Below, in pieces: positions 1 to 7,621 of a stretch of DNA of 64,000 nt. The notes under the pieces were generated by a model, which had not been told where the DNA came from, made no database searches, and was given only the letters and a program-made list of their open reading frames with translations. This DNA comes from Nocardiopsis sp. N85 (GTDB lineage Bacteria; Actinomycetota; Actinomycetes; Streptosporangiales; Streptosporangiaceae). The stretch covers positions 1 through 64,000 of the forward strand of contig NZ_JARBUT010000005.1 in NCBI RefSeq assembly GCF_028882275.1, given 5' to 3'. Numbering within the stretch: the stretch's first letter is position 1; every line of letters starts with the position of its first letter. Made by a program: the position numbers and the translations under genes.

Positions 1-336
1 GGTCCTGTGGTCGCCCCGTTCTGGGTGGCGCGTGGCCTTGACGGCCGTCCTCCGCGAAGGAGCAGAGCCGGTAATCGAATGAGAAGACGACCTCTTGGTG
101 TAGCTCGTGGTGCAGGTTGGCCACCCGCTGGCGCCAGCCGTCCCGCTCAGGCAGCGGCGAAAACGTATCCTGCACGGGGTGTCCAGCTCGGGCGGCGGCT
201 GCCAGTCCCCTTGGCCGAGCCTCCCGCAGCTGATCCAGTGCAGGAACTCCCGCCAGAGATCCCGCTCCGAAGCCCACCCGACGAGGTGGGCCTGTTGGGC
301 CAGTTGCCGTCCTACTCGCTCTTCTCCTCCGTTCAC
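1..336 (-). other. partial, possibly frameshifted open frame at window edge
   Basis: No gene family recognised. On the minus strand a GTG at 336 opens a frame that runs off the window edge. Its first part reads like protein (ERDLWREFLHWISCGRLGQG). After about residue 50 the neighbouring frame looks more protein-like (PERDGWRQRVANLHHELHQE), which would fit one frameshift near 175-185. The DNA just upstream is unusually A/T-rich (340-362). The start is doubtful because the GGGGGA stretch lies too close to the GTG. It belongs to the same suspected integrated element as the next two genes. Confidence 0.25.
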
Positions 337-386
337 TATCCCCCAAGTATCAACAAAAATTTCTTTCTTCGCTGAGGGCTCTGTAG

Positions 387-466
387 GCGGGCTCTGGTTT
401 AGGTGGCGGACGGGGGCGAAACCACTGACGGGGTTCGGGCAGGTCAGCATGATTCAGATCTACGGC
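387..466. repeat. imperfect direct repeat, left copy
   Basis: This stretch matches 2055-2133 in the same orientation with scattered mismatches and small gaps. Shared blocks include GGGCTCTGG, GGTGGCGGACGGGG, GTTCGGG, AGGTCAGC, GATTCAG and CTACGGC. The right copy runs directly into the tRNA-Arg 3' fragment; this left copy loses similarity just where the anticodon stem would begin. The two copies bracket the pentapeptide cassette and could be old ends of an integrated element. Confidence 0.6.
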
Positions 467-499
467 TGCCGACCCGCCATCTCACCCGTTCAAAAATAC

Positions 500-1360
500 C
501 TAGGTCAGGATGTTGGGGAGAAAGCCAGCAGGCCATTGAGGTGGATCGTCAGGGTCCCACACCGCTGGAAGGCCGCGAGCTGATTCCACTACGAAATCCT
601 CGCCTTTGAAGTCGCAGTCAATGAAGACCGATGTGGAGAAATCCGCTCCAGTCAAAACTGCCCGTGAGAATTGGCACTCGCGGAATTCTGTTCCCGGGGC
701 GTTGACGTAGCTTAAGTCTGTGCCCGTGAACAGAACTCTCCTGAATCGACAGTTGCCGAGCCAGGACCGTTCCATGAACATGTCCTGCCAGTTACCCGAA
801 CCAATCAGAACGTTGACCAGGGTCGCGTCTTTGAGGCTGGCACCGTACAAGGGAATGCCGTCAGCGAACTCGAGTCCGCTGACATCGATGCCGTCGAGAT
901 AGGAGTAGCGCAGGTCGATCTGGTCGGATGGCACTTGGGCGAGTCCCAACGCAGTCAAGGTATCGCTGGCCTCTGCGACCGTGCTCCCATCGTCCGGGAG
1001 ACGAGCACTGAGATGATTAACCAAGGCAGCTATCCCCGCATTTCGATCGGGGTGATCGAGCGGCAACCTCTCAGCGATTAGAGCGATAGCGGCGGAGCGG
1101 CGTTCGGCGCTCGACGAAGACAGGTCCTGTGCCAACTCTCCGATCAGCGGAGGTCGCATGCTCTGCGGTTCTTCGGAGGGAAGGAAGTATCCAGCCAGGG
1201 AAATACCGGTGACGGTCACAATACCGACCAGGAACGTTCTGCGACCGAGGGGGACACCTCCGCCAACGAAGATCTGTATCAGATGGCCGCCGACCGAACT
1301 GTTCTGGACCGACTGTCGATCTTGGCTCCGACTCGGCGGATCGGCGTTCCCGGAGGTCAT
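500..1360 (-). CDS. membrane-anchored pentapeptide-repeat protein
   Basis: 286 aa. Residues about 42-60 form one hydrophobic membrane segment. Residues about 145-250 hold degenerate pentapeptide repeats of the A(D/N)LxX type (for example DLRYSYLDGIDVSGLEF, TLVNVLIGSGN, VLTGADFSTSVFIDCDF), which normally fold as a right-handed beta-helix. The N-terminal tail (residues 15-29) carries RQSVQNSSVGGHLIQ, nearly matching a motif in the upstream neighbour's C-terminus. The start ATG overlaps that neighbour's stop (ATGA), so the two are probably translationally coupled. No catalytic domain is visible. The role is unknown; a scaffold or signalling partner is an inference from the shared motif. Confidence 0.7.
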   Translation of the reverse strand: MTSGNADPPSRSQDRQSVQNSSVGGHLIQIFVGGGVPLGRRTFLVGIVTVTGISLAGYFLPSEEPQSMRPPLIGELAQDLSSSSAERRSAAIALIAERLPLDHPDRNAGIAALVNHLSARLPDDGSTVAEASDTLTALGLAQVPSDQIDLRYSYLDGIDVSGLEFADGIPLYGASLKDATLVNVLIGSGNWQDMFMERSWLGNCRFRRVLFTGTDLSYVNAPGTEFRECQFSRAVLTGADFSTSVFIDCDFKGEDFVVESARGLPAVWDPDDPPQWPAGFLPNILT

Positions 1361-1677
1361 CGACCGCGTCTCCGCTGGCGGAGGTTCTGCCGGACCTTGC
1401 TCTTGGAGACTGTTTGCTGCTCGGCCCCGTGTTGTTCAAGACTCCCACCGACCTCGGTACCGGAGACCGACTGGCGAGATGGCGGGTTCGAGTCCGGCTG
1501 GCCGGTGAGTGTCAACCATGCCTGAAGGGCCGCTCCCACCACTACGAGTGCGATCACCGCGGCCAGCCAGGCCAGGTCCCAACGCTGAGTGAGCATGCCT
1601 GTGGCGACGTTTATCGCGGCGGCGATGGCAACGGTCGCACCTGCAGCCAAGCCTTGCCGCGTTCTGAAAGCCACCAC
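1357..1677 (-). CDS. small two-TM membrane protein with C-terminal tag motif
   Basis: 106 aa, GTG start with a GGGG stretch about 6 bases upstream. Two hydrophobic segments (about 9-28 and 35-56) are followed by a polar tail ending in a basic cluster (RQNLRQRRRGR). Residues 68-82 read RQSVSGTEVGGSLEQ, matching RQSVQNSSVGGHLIQ in the downstream protein at 10 of 15 positions with no gap. The family is not recognised. The 4-base overlap with the pentapeptide gene implies one transcript and linked function. The tail motif could be an interaction or amyloid-type tag; this is inference. Confidence 0.6.
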   Translation of the reverse strand: MVAFRTRQGLAAGATVAIAAAINVATGMLTQRWDLAWLAAVIALVVVGAALQAWLTLTGQPDSNPPSRQSVSGTEVGGSLEQHGAEQQTVSKSKVRQNLRQRRRGR

Positions 1678-1844
1678 ATCACCCCGAATCCTGTCAGTAA
1701 GGGAGCATCCCCTGGGTCATGAGGGAGCAAACCCGCGCCCATGTACCAGACAGAGATCCAGGACGGCCCATCGCGGCCTACGTCATGCACCTCCGAGGCT
1801 AGCCAGGGGGCACCGGTAGCCATCTGATGAGCCCCCAACAGGCG

Positions 1845-1960
1845 CGGAGGCTGGACCGGAGGCTGCGGAGGCTACCGGAGGCTGAGAGTCAAGTTCAGCC
1901 TCCGCAACGTTCTCGCAGGTGAGGCTCCGTCTCTCTAGCAGTGCGGAGGCTGCGGAGGCT
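1845..1960. repeat. iteron-like array of CGGAGGCT
   Basis: Six direct copies of CGGAGGCT lie at 1845, 1857, 1866, 1876, 1944 and 1953, with one inverted copy (AGCCTCCG) at 1897-1904. They sit in the gap between the minus-strand cassette and the tRNA fragment. Closely spaced short direct repeats of this kind are typical of replication-initiator, partition or recombination-directionality sites of integrative elements. Which protein would bind here cannot be told from the window. Confidence 0.65.
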
Positions 1961-1999
1961 AGTTCTTCTTACTCTCTAAAAGGTGAAGTACAGCAGGTG

Positions 2000-2027
2000 C
2001 CCCCCAATGGCTAGCCATGGAGGGGGG
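2000..2027. repeat. nested palindrome
   Basis: A perfect 12-base palindrome (ATGGCTAGCCAT, 2007-2018) is flanked by six Cs on the left and, after GGA, six Gs on the right, so the whole unit can fold as one hairpin. It lies between the iteron-like array and the right copy of the direct repeat. It may be a protein-binding site of the integrated element. Confidence 0.5.
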
Positions 2028-2054
2028 AGCGCGCTGCCGGGAGCGGGCCTTCGA

Positions 2055-2133
2055 GGGGGCTCTGGTCGGGTGGCGGACGGGGGGAGCGTCTGGGGCGGTG
2101 TTCGGGTAGGTCAGCGCGATTCAGCCCTACGGC
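2055..2133. repeat. imperfect direct repeat, right copy, abutting tRNA fragment
   Basis: Partner of 387-466. It continues directly into the anticodon stem of the tRNA-Arg fragment at 2129-2174. This position is expected for element-end sequence next to an attachment site in a tRNA gene. Confidence 0.6.
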
Positions 2134-2174
2134 CTCCGGAGCCGTGTGCGCAGGTTCGAATCCTGCAGGGGGCA
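2129..2174 (+). tRNA. 3' fragment of tRNA-Arg(CCG), probable attachment site
   Basis: The anticodon stem (ACGGC/GCCGT), the seven-base loop with anticodon CCG (2136-2138), the T arm (GCAGG-TTCGAAT-CCTGC) and the 3' acceptor strand AGGGGGC plus discriminator A are all present. The bases where the 5' acceptor strand and D arm should lie (2103-2128) cannot pair. The gene is therefore a 3' remnant, not a functional tRNA. Integrases of actinobacterial elements commonly recombine within tRNA 3' halves. The intact copy would be expected beyond the left window edge. Confidence 0.75.
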
Positions 2175-2417
2175 CACAAGACGGACCAGCGAATTCACCT
2201 CGCTGACCAGGCGATACGGCGTCCTTTGGGGCGCCTTTCGTGTTTCCGGGCCCGTTCCTCCCCCGGACACGCGACGGACGGGACGCGCCGGGGCCCTGCG
2301 GCCCCGCACCCGACGGGGCGGGCAGGTGCGCGGGAGTCGCCGATGGGGCGCCACGGGAAGCGGACCGTAGGATGACGGCACCGTGAGGCGACGAGGGGAC
2401 AACGGAGGGCCTGCGCC

Positions 2418-3185
2418 GTGAACGAGTCGAGTACGGGTGATCCGCTCCCCGCGGAACCTTCCTGGCGGCCGGTCTCTCGGAGCCGTGCCTACGAGCTCGT
2501 GGTCGACCGCGTCGAGGAGCAGATCATCGGCGGGGCGCTCAAGGTGGGCGACCACCTGCCCCCGGAACGCGAACTCGCCGCCTGGCTGGAGGTCAGCCGC
2601 GCCGCCGTGCGCGAGGCCATCCGGACCCTGGAGGCGCACGGGGTGGTCCGGTCCTCGGTCGGTTCCGGAAAGGGCGCCGGCACCGTGGTCACCGCGATGC
2701 CCAGCGGCGCGCTCACCCGGATGCTGCGCCTGCACGTGGCGCTGACCAGCTTCCCGCTGGTGGACGTCATCGAGGCGCGGGTGATGCTCGAACGCACCAG
2801 CGCGGCCCTGGCCGCGCGCGAGGCCGACGCCGGGCACCTGGCGCGGATGCGCGCCCCGTTGGACGCCATGGACGACGTGACCCTCACTCGCGAGGAGTTC
2901 AACGAGTTCGACACCCGTTTCCACGTGGCGATCGCCGAGGCCGCCGGGAACCGGCTGGTCTCGGACATGACCATCGCCATCCGCGAGTCGATGAAACAGC
3001 AGGTCCTCTCCGGTTTCCGGAGCGCCGGGGACTGGGCGGACCTGGCAGAGGTGCTGCGCGGACACCACCGGGATCTCCTGGAGGCGATCGAGGCGCGCCG
3101 GGGCGAACGCGCGGCGGACCTGGTGGAGGAGCACATCCGCTACGCGTACGCGCGGCTGCCGGGGCTGCGGGCCGGCGACCGGTGA
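2418..3185 (+). CDS. GntR-family regulator, FadR/FCD subgroup
   Basis: 255 aa transcription factor. A winged helix-turn-helix occupies about residues 22-90 (PPERELAAWLEVSRAAVREA is the recognition region). A C-terminal FCD ligand-binding domain spans about 110-250, with the metal-site pattern starting at FDTRFHVAIAEAAGN and later histidines (GHHRDLLEAI, EEHIRYAY). The GTG start follows GGAGGG. Such regulators usually sense small carboxylic acids, but no target operon is next to it: it stands alone between the tRNA fragment and a convergent exonuclease gene, so its effector is unknown. Confidence 0.9.
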   Translation: MNESSTGDPLPAEPSWRPVSRSRAYELVVDRVEEQIIGGALKVGDHLPPERELAAWLEVSRAAVREAIRTLEAHGVVRSSVGSGKGAGTVVTAMPSGALTRMLRLHVALTSFPLVDVIEARVMLERTSAALAAREADAGHLARMRAPLDAMDDVTLTREEFNEFDTRFHVAIAEAAGNRLVSDMTIAIRESMKQQVLSGFRSAGDWADLAEVLRGHHRDLLEAIEARRGERAADLVEEHIRYAYARLPGLRAGDR

Positions 3186-3210
3186 CACCCCCGAGGGGCG
3201 GTGACCGGGT

Positions 3211-3912
3211 TCAGCCCGCGGCGATGGGCCAGCTCCCGTCGATGACCGCCTCCGGGTCGCGGCCACGGCGCAGGTAGGCCTGGAAGGACGCGGCCTGTTC
3301 GGCCTTCCACCCGACCTGGGCGGTGTGCAGCGCGTCCAGGTCCAGGGCGGTGAGCTCCTCGTGGGCCGTTCCGATCCGCCAGGCCAGCCGGGCGGCGGCC
3401 AGCGCGTCGGCCGCGGCCCCGTGCGCCTGCCGTTCGTCCAGGGACACGCCGTGGTGGGCGCACACGTCGATGAGCCTGCGGCCGCCCCGCCGGTAGGGGT
3501 CGGTGTGCTTGTCGAGCACCAGGGGGTCGATGACCCGCAGGTCCGCCAGGAAGCCGGTGGACAGTCCGTGGCGGTCCAGTTCGGCGGAGAGCAGACCCAG
3601 GTCGTAGGGGGCGTTGTAGACCACCACCGGGACCCCGTCGGCGCCGAGCTTCTCCAGGGCGGCGGCGATCTCGGTGACGACCTGCACCGCCGGCCGACCG
3701 TGTTCCCGGGCCTGGGCCGTGGTGATGCCGTGGATGGCGGTCGCCTCCTCGGGGATCTCCACACCCGGGTCGGCCAGCCAGGTCCGGGCCTCCTTGGTCC
3801 GGGCGGTCGGATCGATCAGCCACAGTGCGGCGGTGACGATCCGGTCGGTGGAGACGTCCAGCCCGGTGGACTCGAAGTCCAGTGCGGCCATGGGGCGGGT
3901 GTGCCAGCTCAT
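3211..3912 (-). CDS. DnaQ-like 3'-5' exonuclease (DEDDh)
   Basis: 233 aa. Exo I is visible as ALDFESTGLD (D12, E14), Exo II in the VVYNAPYDLGLL block and Exo III in AHGAAADALAAARL, with H and D in the DEDDh spacing. It matches stand-alone proofreading or RNase T-like exonucleases, which remove nucleotides from 3' ends of DNA or RNA. HGITTAQA is the usual second conserved loop. The substrate cannot be told from sequence. Convergent with the FadR-type gene, with 25 bases between the stops. Confidence 0.9.
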   Translation of the reverse strand: MSWHTRPMAALDFESTGLDVSTDRIVTAALWLIDPTARTKEARTWLADPGVEIPEEATAIHGITTAQAREHGRPAVQVVTEIAAALEKLGADGVPVVVYNAPYDLGLLSAELDRHGLSTGFLADLRVIDPLVLDKHTDPYRRGGRRLIDVCAHHGVSLDERQAHGAAADALAAARLAWRIGTAHEELTALDLDALHTAQVGWKAEQAASFQAYLRRGRDPEAVIDGSWPIAAG

Positions 3913-4319
3913 GTATGCCCTTCCGTTCGCGGTGCAGTCCTATCGTGCCCCCTCTCGATGACGTTCGGTGCCCGATCCCGCCGGGCGGCCGGGCGGCGGC
4001 GGCCATGGCGGCGACGCCGAGGACGGTGATGGCCGCTCCGGTCCACGGCGGTGAGGGGCGGCCGGGCCCGGCCGCCCCGGTGTCGAGCGCGGCGATGTCG
4101 GCGCACGAGGCGAGCGCGGGCGGACCCCACGACGAATCCGCCGAGGCCGGTGTCGAAGCCCCGGTGGCGGGGGCGTGGAGCGCGAGCGGCGTGGAAGTGC
4201 TCCTCGGGGGAGGACGCCCCGTTCCGCGCGCCCTGGTCGCCGGCGCGGCGAAAATAGTTGCACGCGCCTTCTATCTGCGCAAGCTGCTAGCCTTTGCCTC
4301 CTGATACCGGGAGGCCGAC
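3913..4319. other. intergenic, promoter side of marR-type gene
   Basis: About 400 bases without a convincing gene; open frames here are compositional. The last 70 bases turn A/T-richer (GGCGAAAATAG). They carry TTGCAC at 4258 and the half-palindrome CTGCGCAAG at 4275, a plausible promoter and MarR operator zone just before the GGGAGG ribosome site at 4309-4314. Confidence 0.4.
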
Positions 4320-4775
4320 ATGGGCATCGCCGACGACGCCGTCGAGATCCGAGCCCACGGCTGGCGCACCCTCGCCGCCGTGCACGCACTCGTCGAGACC
4401 GCCTTGGAGAAGGCGCTCCAAGGCGGGCACGGGATCTCGGTCGTCGAGTACACCGTTCTGGACGCCCTGGACCGCCAGGACGGCCGGCACATGCGGATGC
4501 GCCGGCTCGCCCACACCGCCGCCCTGTCCAACAGCGCCACCACGCGCCTGGTCACCCGTTTGGAGGACCGGGGACTGCTCACCCGGGTCCTGTGCGCGGA
4601 CGACCGGCGGGGCATCCACACCGAGCTCGCCCCGGCCGGCGTGGAACTGCTCGCCGAGGCCCGGCCCACCCACGACCGGGTGCTGCGCGGAGCGCTCGAC
4701 GAGGCCGGGGCCACGCCGGAACTGGCCCCCCTGGTGGGCGCCCTGCGTGCTCTGGAGCCCCGTCCGAGCCGCTGA
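4320..4775 (+). CDS. MarR-family transcriptional regulator
   Basis: 151 aa. Winged helix-turn-helix with MRMRRLAHTAALSNSATTRL (helices) and the wing motif DDRRGIHTELAPAG, both diagnostic of MarR. The ATG follows GGGAGG by five bases. The TTGCAC/GCGCAAG elements just upstream could be its own operator. The partner gene is likely the LURP-one-like gene 66 bases downstream, but a shared promoter is not proven. Confidence 0.92.
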   Translation: MGIADDAVEIRAHGWRTLAAVHALVETALEKALQGGHGISVVEYTVLDALDRQDGRHMRMRRLAHTAALSNSATTRLVTRLEDRGLLTRVLCADDRRGIHTELAPAGVELLAEARPTHDRVLRGALDEAGATPELAPLVGALRALEPRPSR

Positions 4776-4841
4776 GACCCGTTGTCCACAGGGGACCCGG
4801 TCCCTCTGGTGCGCCCGGTCCGCGCGACCTAGTTTGGACAC

Positions 4842-5366
4842 ATGAAATTCCTGGTACGCGAACGCGTCTTCGACATCGGTGACGACTACTGGGTCACCGA
4901 CGAGAACGACCGCAAGGTCTACCTCGTCGATGGCAAGGCCCTGCGCATCCGTACGACCTTCGAACTACAGGACATCGAGGGCAACGTCCTCACCACCATC
5001 CGCCGCAAACTGTTCAAGGTGCGCGACCAGATGCGCATCGAGCGCGACGGCAGGACCGTGGCCACCGTGCGCGAGCGGTTCTTCGACCCCCTCAAGGAGA
5101 AGCTCATCGTGGAGATGGAGGACGCCCCCGACTGGGAGGTCACCGGCGACTTCTTCGGCAAGGAGTACGTGATCTCCGACGAGCACGGCACCGTCGCGCA
5201 CATCTCCCGCAAGTGGTTCCGCGTCCGCGACACCTACGCGGTGGACGTCAACACCCACCGGTCCGACATCGGCGGCGACCCGGCCCTGGCGATCAGCGTC
5301 GCCGTCGCGGTGGACACCCTCACCCGCGACGACAAGGACGACAAGGGTGAGAAGGACGACGACTGA
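4842..5366 (+). CDS. LURP-one-related (tubby-like beta-barrel) protein
   Basis: 174 aa. The pattern of repeated short beta-strands (MKFLVRERVFDIGDDYWV, YLVDGKALRIRTTFELQD, KEYVISDEHGTVAHISRKW) matches LURP-one-related/YxjI-type proteins, which resemble the tubby C-terminal barrel around a central helix. The tail is very acidic and lysine-rich (DDKDDKGEKDDD). The biochemical role in bacteria is not established. It is followed by a strong hairpin terminator. Confidence 0.85.
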   Translation: MKFLVRERVFDIGDDYWVTDENDRKVYLVDGKALRIRTTFELQDIEGNVLTTIRRKLFKVRDQMRIERDGRTVATVRERFFDPLKEKLIVEMEDAPDWEVTGDFFGKEYVISDEHGTVAHISRKWFRVRDTYAVDVNTHRSDIGGDPALAISVAVAVDTLTRDDKDDKGEKDDD

Positions 5367-5496
5367 CCAGGCGGGTCGGCCCCCCGAGGTCGGGCCCCCA
5401 CCCGCTCGGCCCGACCTCGCCCAAGCCGCTTGACATCCATAGGAGCGTCCTCCGAGGGAGCGTCCGGGCGCGGAGCCCACTGAACCGGGTCGCCGC

Positions 5497-5528
5497 CCGG
5501 GGCCGTCCGGCGGACCGGACGGCCCCGG
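5497..5528. terminator. bidirectional hairpin terminator
   Basis: Perfect 14-bp G/C stem with a CGGA loop, lying between the convergent LURP-one-like gene and the ABC permease remnant. Confidence 0.7.
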
Positions 5529-5601
5529 GGCCCGCCGCTCCGCGGGAATCCCCGGCCGTGCACGGGGACCCCGCGCACGGCTCCGGCCGCCGAGGCCGGT
5601 C

Positions 5602-6355
5602 TCAGGTGTCGCGGCGGACGAACAGCACCGCGGCGAGCAGCCACACGGCCAGCACCCGGGCCCGCCATCACCGCTCCGCCCTCGATGGCGGCCAGGGGGT
5701 GTTCTGGAATCCGTCCAGCGCGAACATCTGTGCTCCGGTCCGGTCGGGGAGGTAGTCCGCCAGACCGGTGAGCATCGAGAGGTGGAAGGACAGTGCCATC
5801 GCGATCAGCACGACCATCGACACCGCCGTGTTGCGCACGACCGCGGTGAGACCCGCGGACAGCAGGGCGAGGGGCACCCGGTAGACGACGGCGCCGGCCA
5901 TCGCGTCCAGCACCTCCGACTCCGGGAGTCGGTCCGTGGGCAGGCCGTGCTCCCCCAGCCCGATCTGGGTGGCGGTGAACGAGGCGACCACGGTGACCGC
6001 GGCCACGGCAAGGGCGGCGGCCGCCGGTACCACGGCCTTGCCTCCCAGCGGGCGCGGCCGTCCGGGCACGGCGAGCAGCGCGGTGCGGATCTGCCCGCCG
6101 CGGTACTCGGTGCCCACCGCCAGAGCGCCCAGGGTCACCATTACGACCTGCCCGTAGGAGACGGGCGTCGAACCCGCTCGACTCGGGGGTGAAACCGGCC
6201 ACGATCAGCTCCGGACGGTGGGTCGGCGCATCGCCGACCGACCAGGCGGACAGCCACGCGAGTCCGATGCTGAGGAGCGGGGTCGCCGGCATCGTGAGCA
6301 CGGGGGCGGTCAGGGCGCCGAGCTCGTACGCCTCGGCGCGGACGACGGCGAGCAC
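5602..6355 (-). pseudogene. ABC-2 type permease, broken by two frameshifts
   Basis: Permease sequence is spread over three frames. The N-terminus (VRAEAYELGALTAPVLTMPA) starts at a GTG at 6355. The middle (YGQVVMVTLGALAVGTEYRG to HLSMLTGLADYLPDRTGAQ) is in a second frame entered near 6170. The last membrane helix (RVLAVWLLAAVLFVRRDT) is in a third frame entered near 5670, ending at a stop at 5602-5604. With both shifts repaired it would give about 250 aa with six membrane segments, the normal size of an ABC-2 permease. Sequencing error in G/C runs is possible, but the ATPase upstream is also truncated, which favours real decay. Confidence 0.7.
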
Positions 6356-7010
6356 CGGTCGCCCTCGGTGAGCGCGAAGAACGCCTCCTCCAGGGAGGGG
6401 TGGGCCGCGGTGACCTCGCCGGGCGTGTGGGAGACGATGTCGTGGACCTCTCCGGCCAGGTGCAGCCGCTCACGGGTACGCGCCTCGGCCGCGACCGCCT
6501 CGACGGCGCGCCGCTCCTGCTGGTGGCGTTCCCGGACCGAGCGCCCCAGCAGCCACGACGGTCCCATGAGCACCGCACCCGTCACCAGGGCGGGAAGAGG
6601 CCCCTCCTCCAGGGGTCGCCGACGGAGACCGGGATCAGCACCGCGACCAGCAGGTACATCCCGTGCCGGGGTCGTGTCCTCACCCGGTCGGCGGTCAGGG
6701 CCCGGAGGTACAGCGCCCAGGCCGCGGGCAACAGCGGGAACGCCCCCGGCCGGCGAACGCCGCGACCAGCCCGGCCGCGGTCACGGTCACGGTGAAGGCG
6801 GCCGGGGGCAGCCGCCGGCGCAGGAGGATTCCGAGCGCGCAGATCCCGACCACGGCGGCGTGCGCCCAGGCCGCGGGGCGGAGGAGGCCCCGGCGGGGAG
6901 CACCTCGGGCAGAGGAACAGGTGGCCCAGGGCGACCGCACCGTCCAGGGCGTACCGGCGGGGCGTGGCCCCGTCCTCGGCCCGGAGTTCGGTCCAGTGCC
7001 GGCCGGTCAC
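6356..7010 (-). pseudogene. histidine kinase fragment fused to ABC ATPase C-terminus
   Basis: It begins with an ATG at 7010 overlapping the stop of the preceding gene. N-terminal hydrophobic sequence of a NarL-type sensor kinase is scattered over several frames (AWALYLRAL, MYLLVAVLIP). From about 6585 one frame reads WLLGRSVRERHQQERRA and the H-box LHLAGEVHDIVSH (HisKA_3). Immediately after that histidine, near 6426, it switches to TPGEVTAAHPSLEEAFFALT, the C-terminal signature of ABC-exporter ATPases. The rest of the kinase, any response regulator and most of the ATPase are missing, so an in-frame deletion has joined two genes. Confidence 0.7.
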
Positions 7011-7468
7011 CCGGTCGGCACGATCAGGTCCCGTTCCCAGGGCAGGAAGGGTTCTCGGCGGCTGTGCAGGACCGGCCGCGGGGGCCGGTCCTCGGCGACG
7101 CAGCGGGAGAGTTCCAGTGCGGCCATCTCCCCCGTCGTGTGGAAGGCCCGCGGAGTGGAGTCCTCACCGTGCCAGCGGGCGTCGACCAGTCGCACGAGGG
7201 CTTCCAGCGGTGGCGTCGCGGTCCCCTCCGACCAGGCCGACCGGACGCCGTCGGCGAAGGCCGCGACGAGCTCGCCGGGCATCCGTTCACCGCGGGGCCC
7301 GTGAGGGGGGACGGCGGCGACGAAGACGAACCCGTCCGGGGTCCCTGCGGGCAAGGGCTCGGCTTCCGCCCAGGCCACGGCGAAGTGTCCGCCGCAACTC
7401 TGGAGGACGTTGCGGACGTAGACGCCCGAGACCGGGCGTATCAGGGGTGTGCGGCTCTGGGAGGGCAC
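7007..7468 (-). CDS. stand-alone EF-G domain IV-like protein
   Basis: 153 aa from a GTG at 7468, preceded by an ideal GGAGGGG site. The layout recalls domain IV of elongation factor G: FVFVAAVPPHGPRGERMPGE (the conserved strand and loop), FADGVRSAW (the GVR helix), then LVDARWHGEDSTPRAFHTTG, comparable to the LYDGxxHxVDSSxxAFxxA pattern of EF-G. No GTPase domain is attached. The overlap with the kinase remnant suggests a former operon. The function is unknown; a ribosome-related role is inference from fold resemblance. Confidence 0.55.
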   Translation of the reverse strand: MPSQSRTPLIRPVSGVYVRNVLQSCGGHFAVAWAEAEPLPAGTPDGFVFVAAVPPHGPRGERMPGELVAAFADGVRSAWSEGTATPPLEALVRLVDARWHGEDSTPRAFHTTGEMAALELSRCVAEDRPPRPVLHSRREPFLPWERDLIVPTG

Positions 7469-7621
7469 GTGGCCCCTCCTTCCGGCGGGCTGACTCCGAC
7501 GATTCCGATGAGGTCGTCTTTCCCGATCAAGGCACCGAAGATACCTTTTCGTCCCTTCGTCGTCCGAACCGGGACCGAAGCCGGTCACGTCCGGGCCGGA
7601 ATCGGCCGACACCCGGTCGTG

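Noticed and set aside
2127..3764. 545-codon minus-strand frame ending in CPLQDSNLRTRLRRP
   Set aside because: Its end is the antisense of the tRNA-Arg fragment and the rest lies antisense to the FadR-type gene and in the wrong frame of the exonuclease gene.
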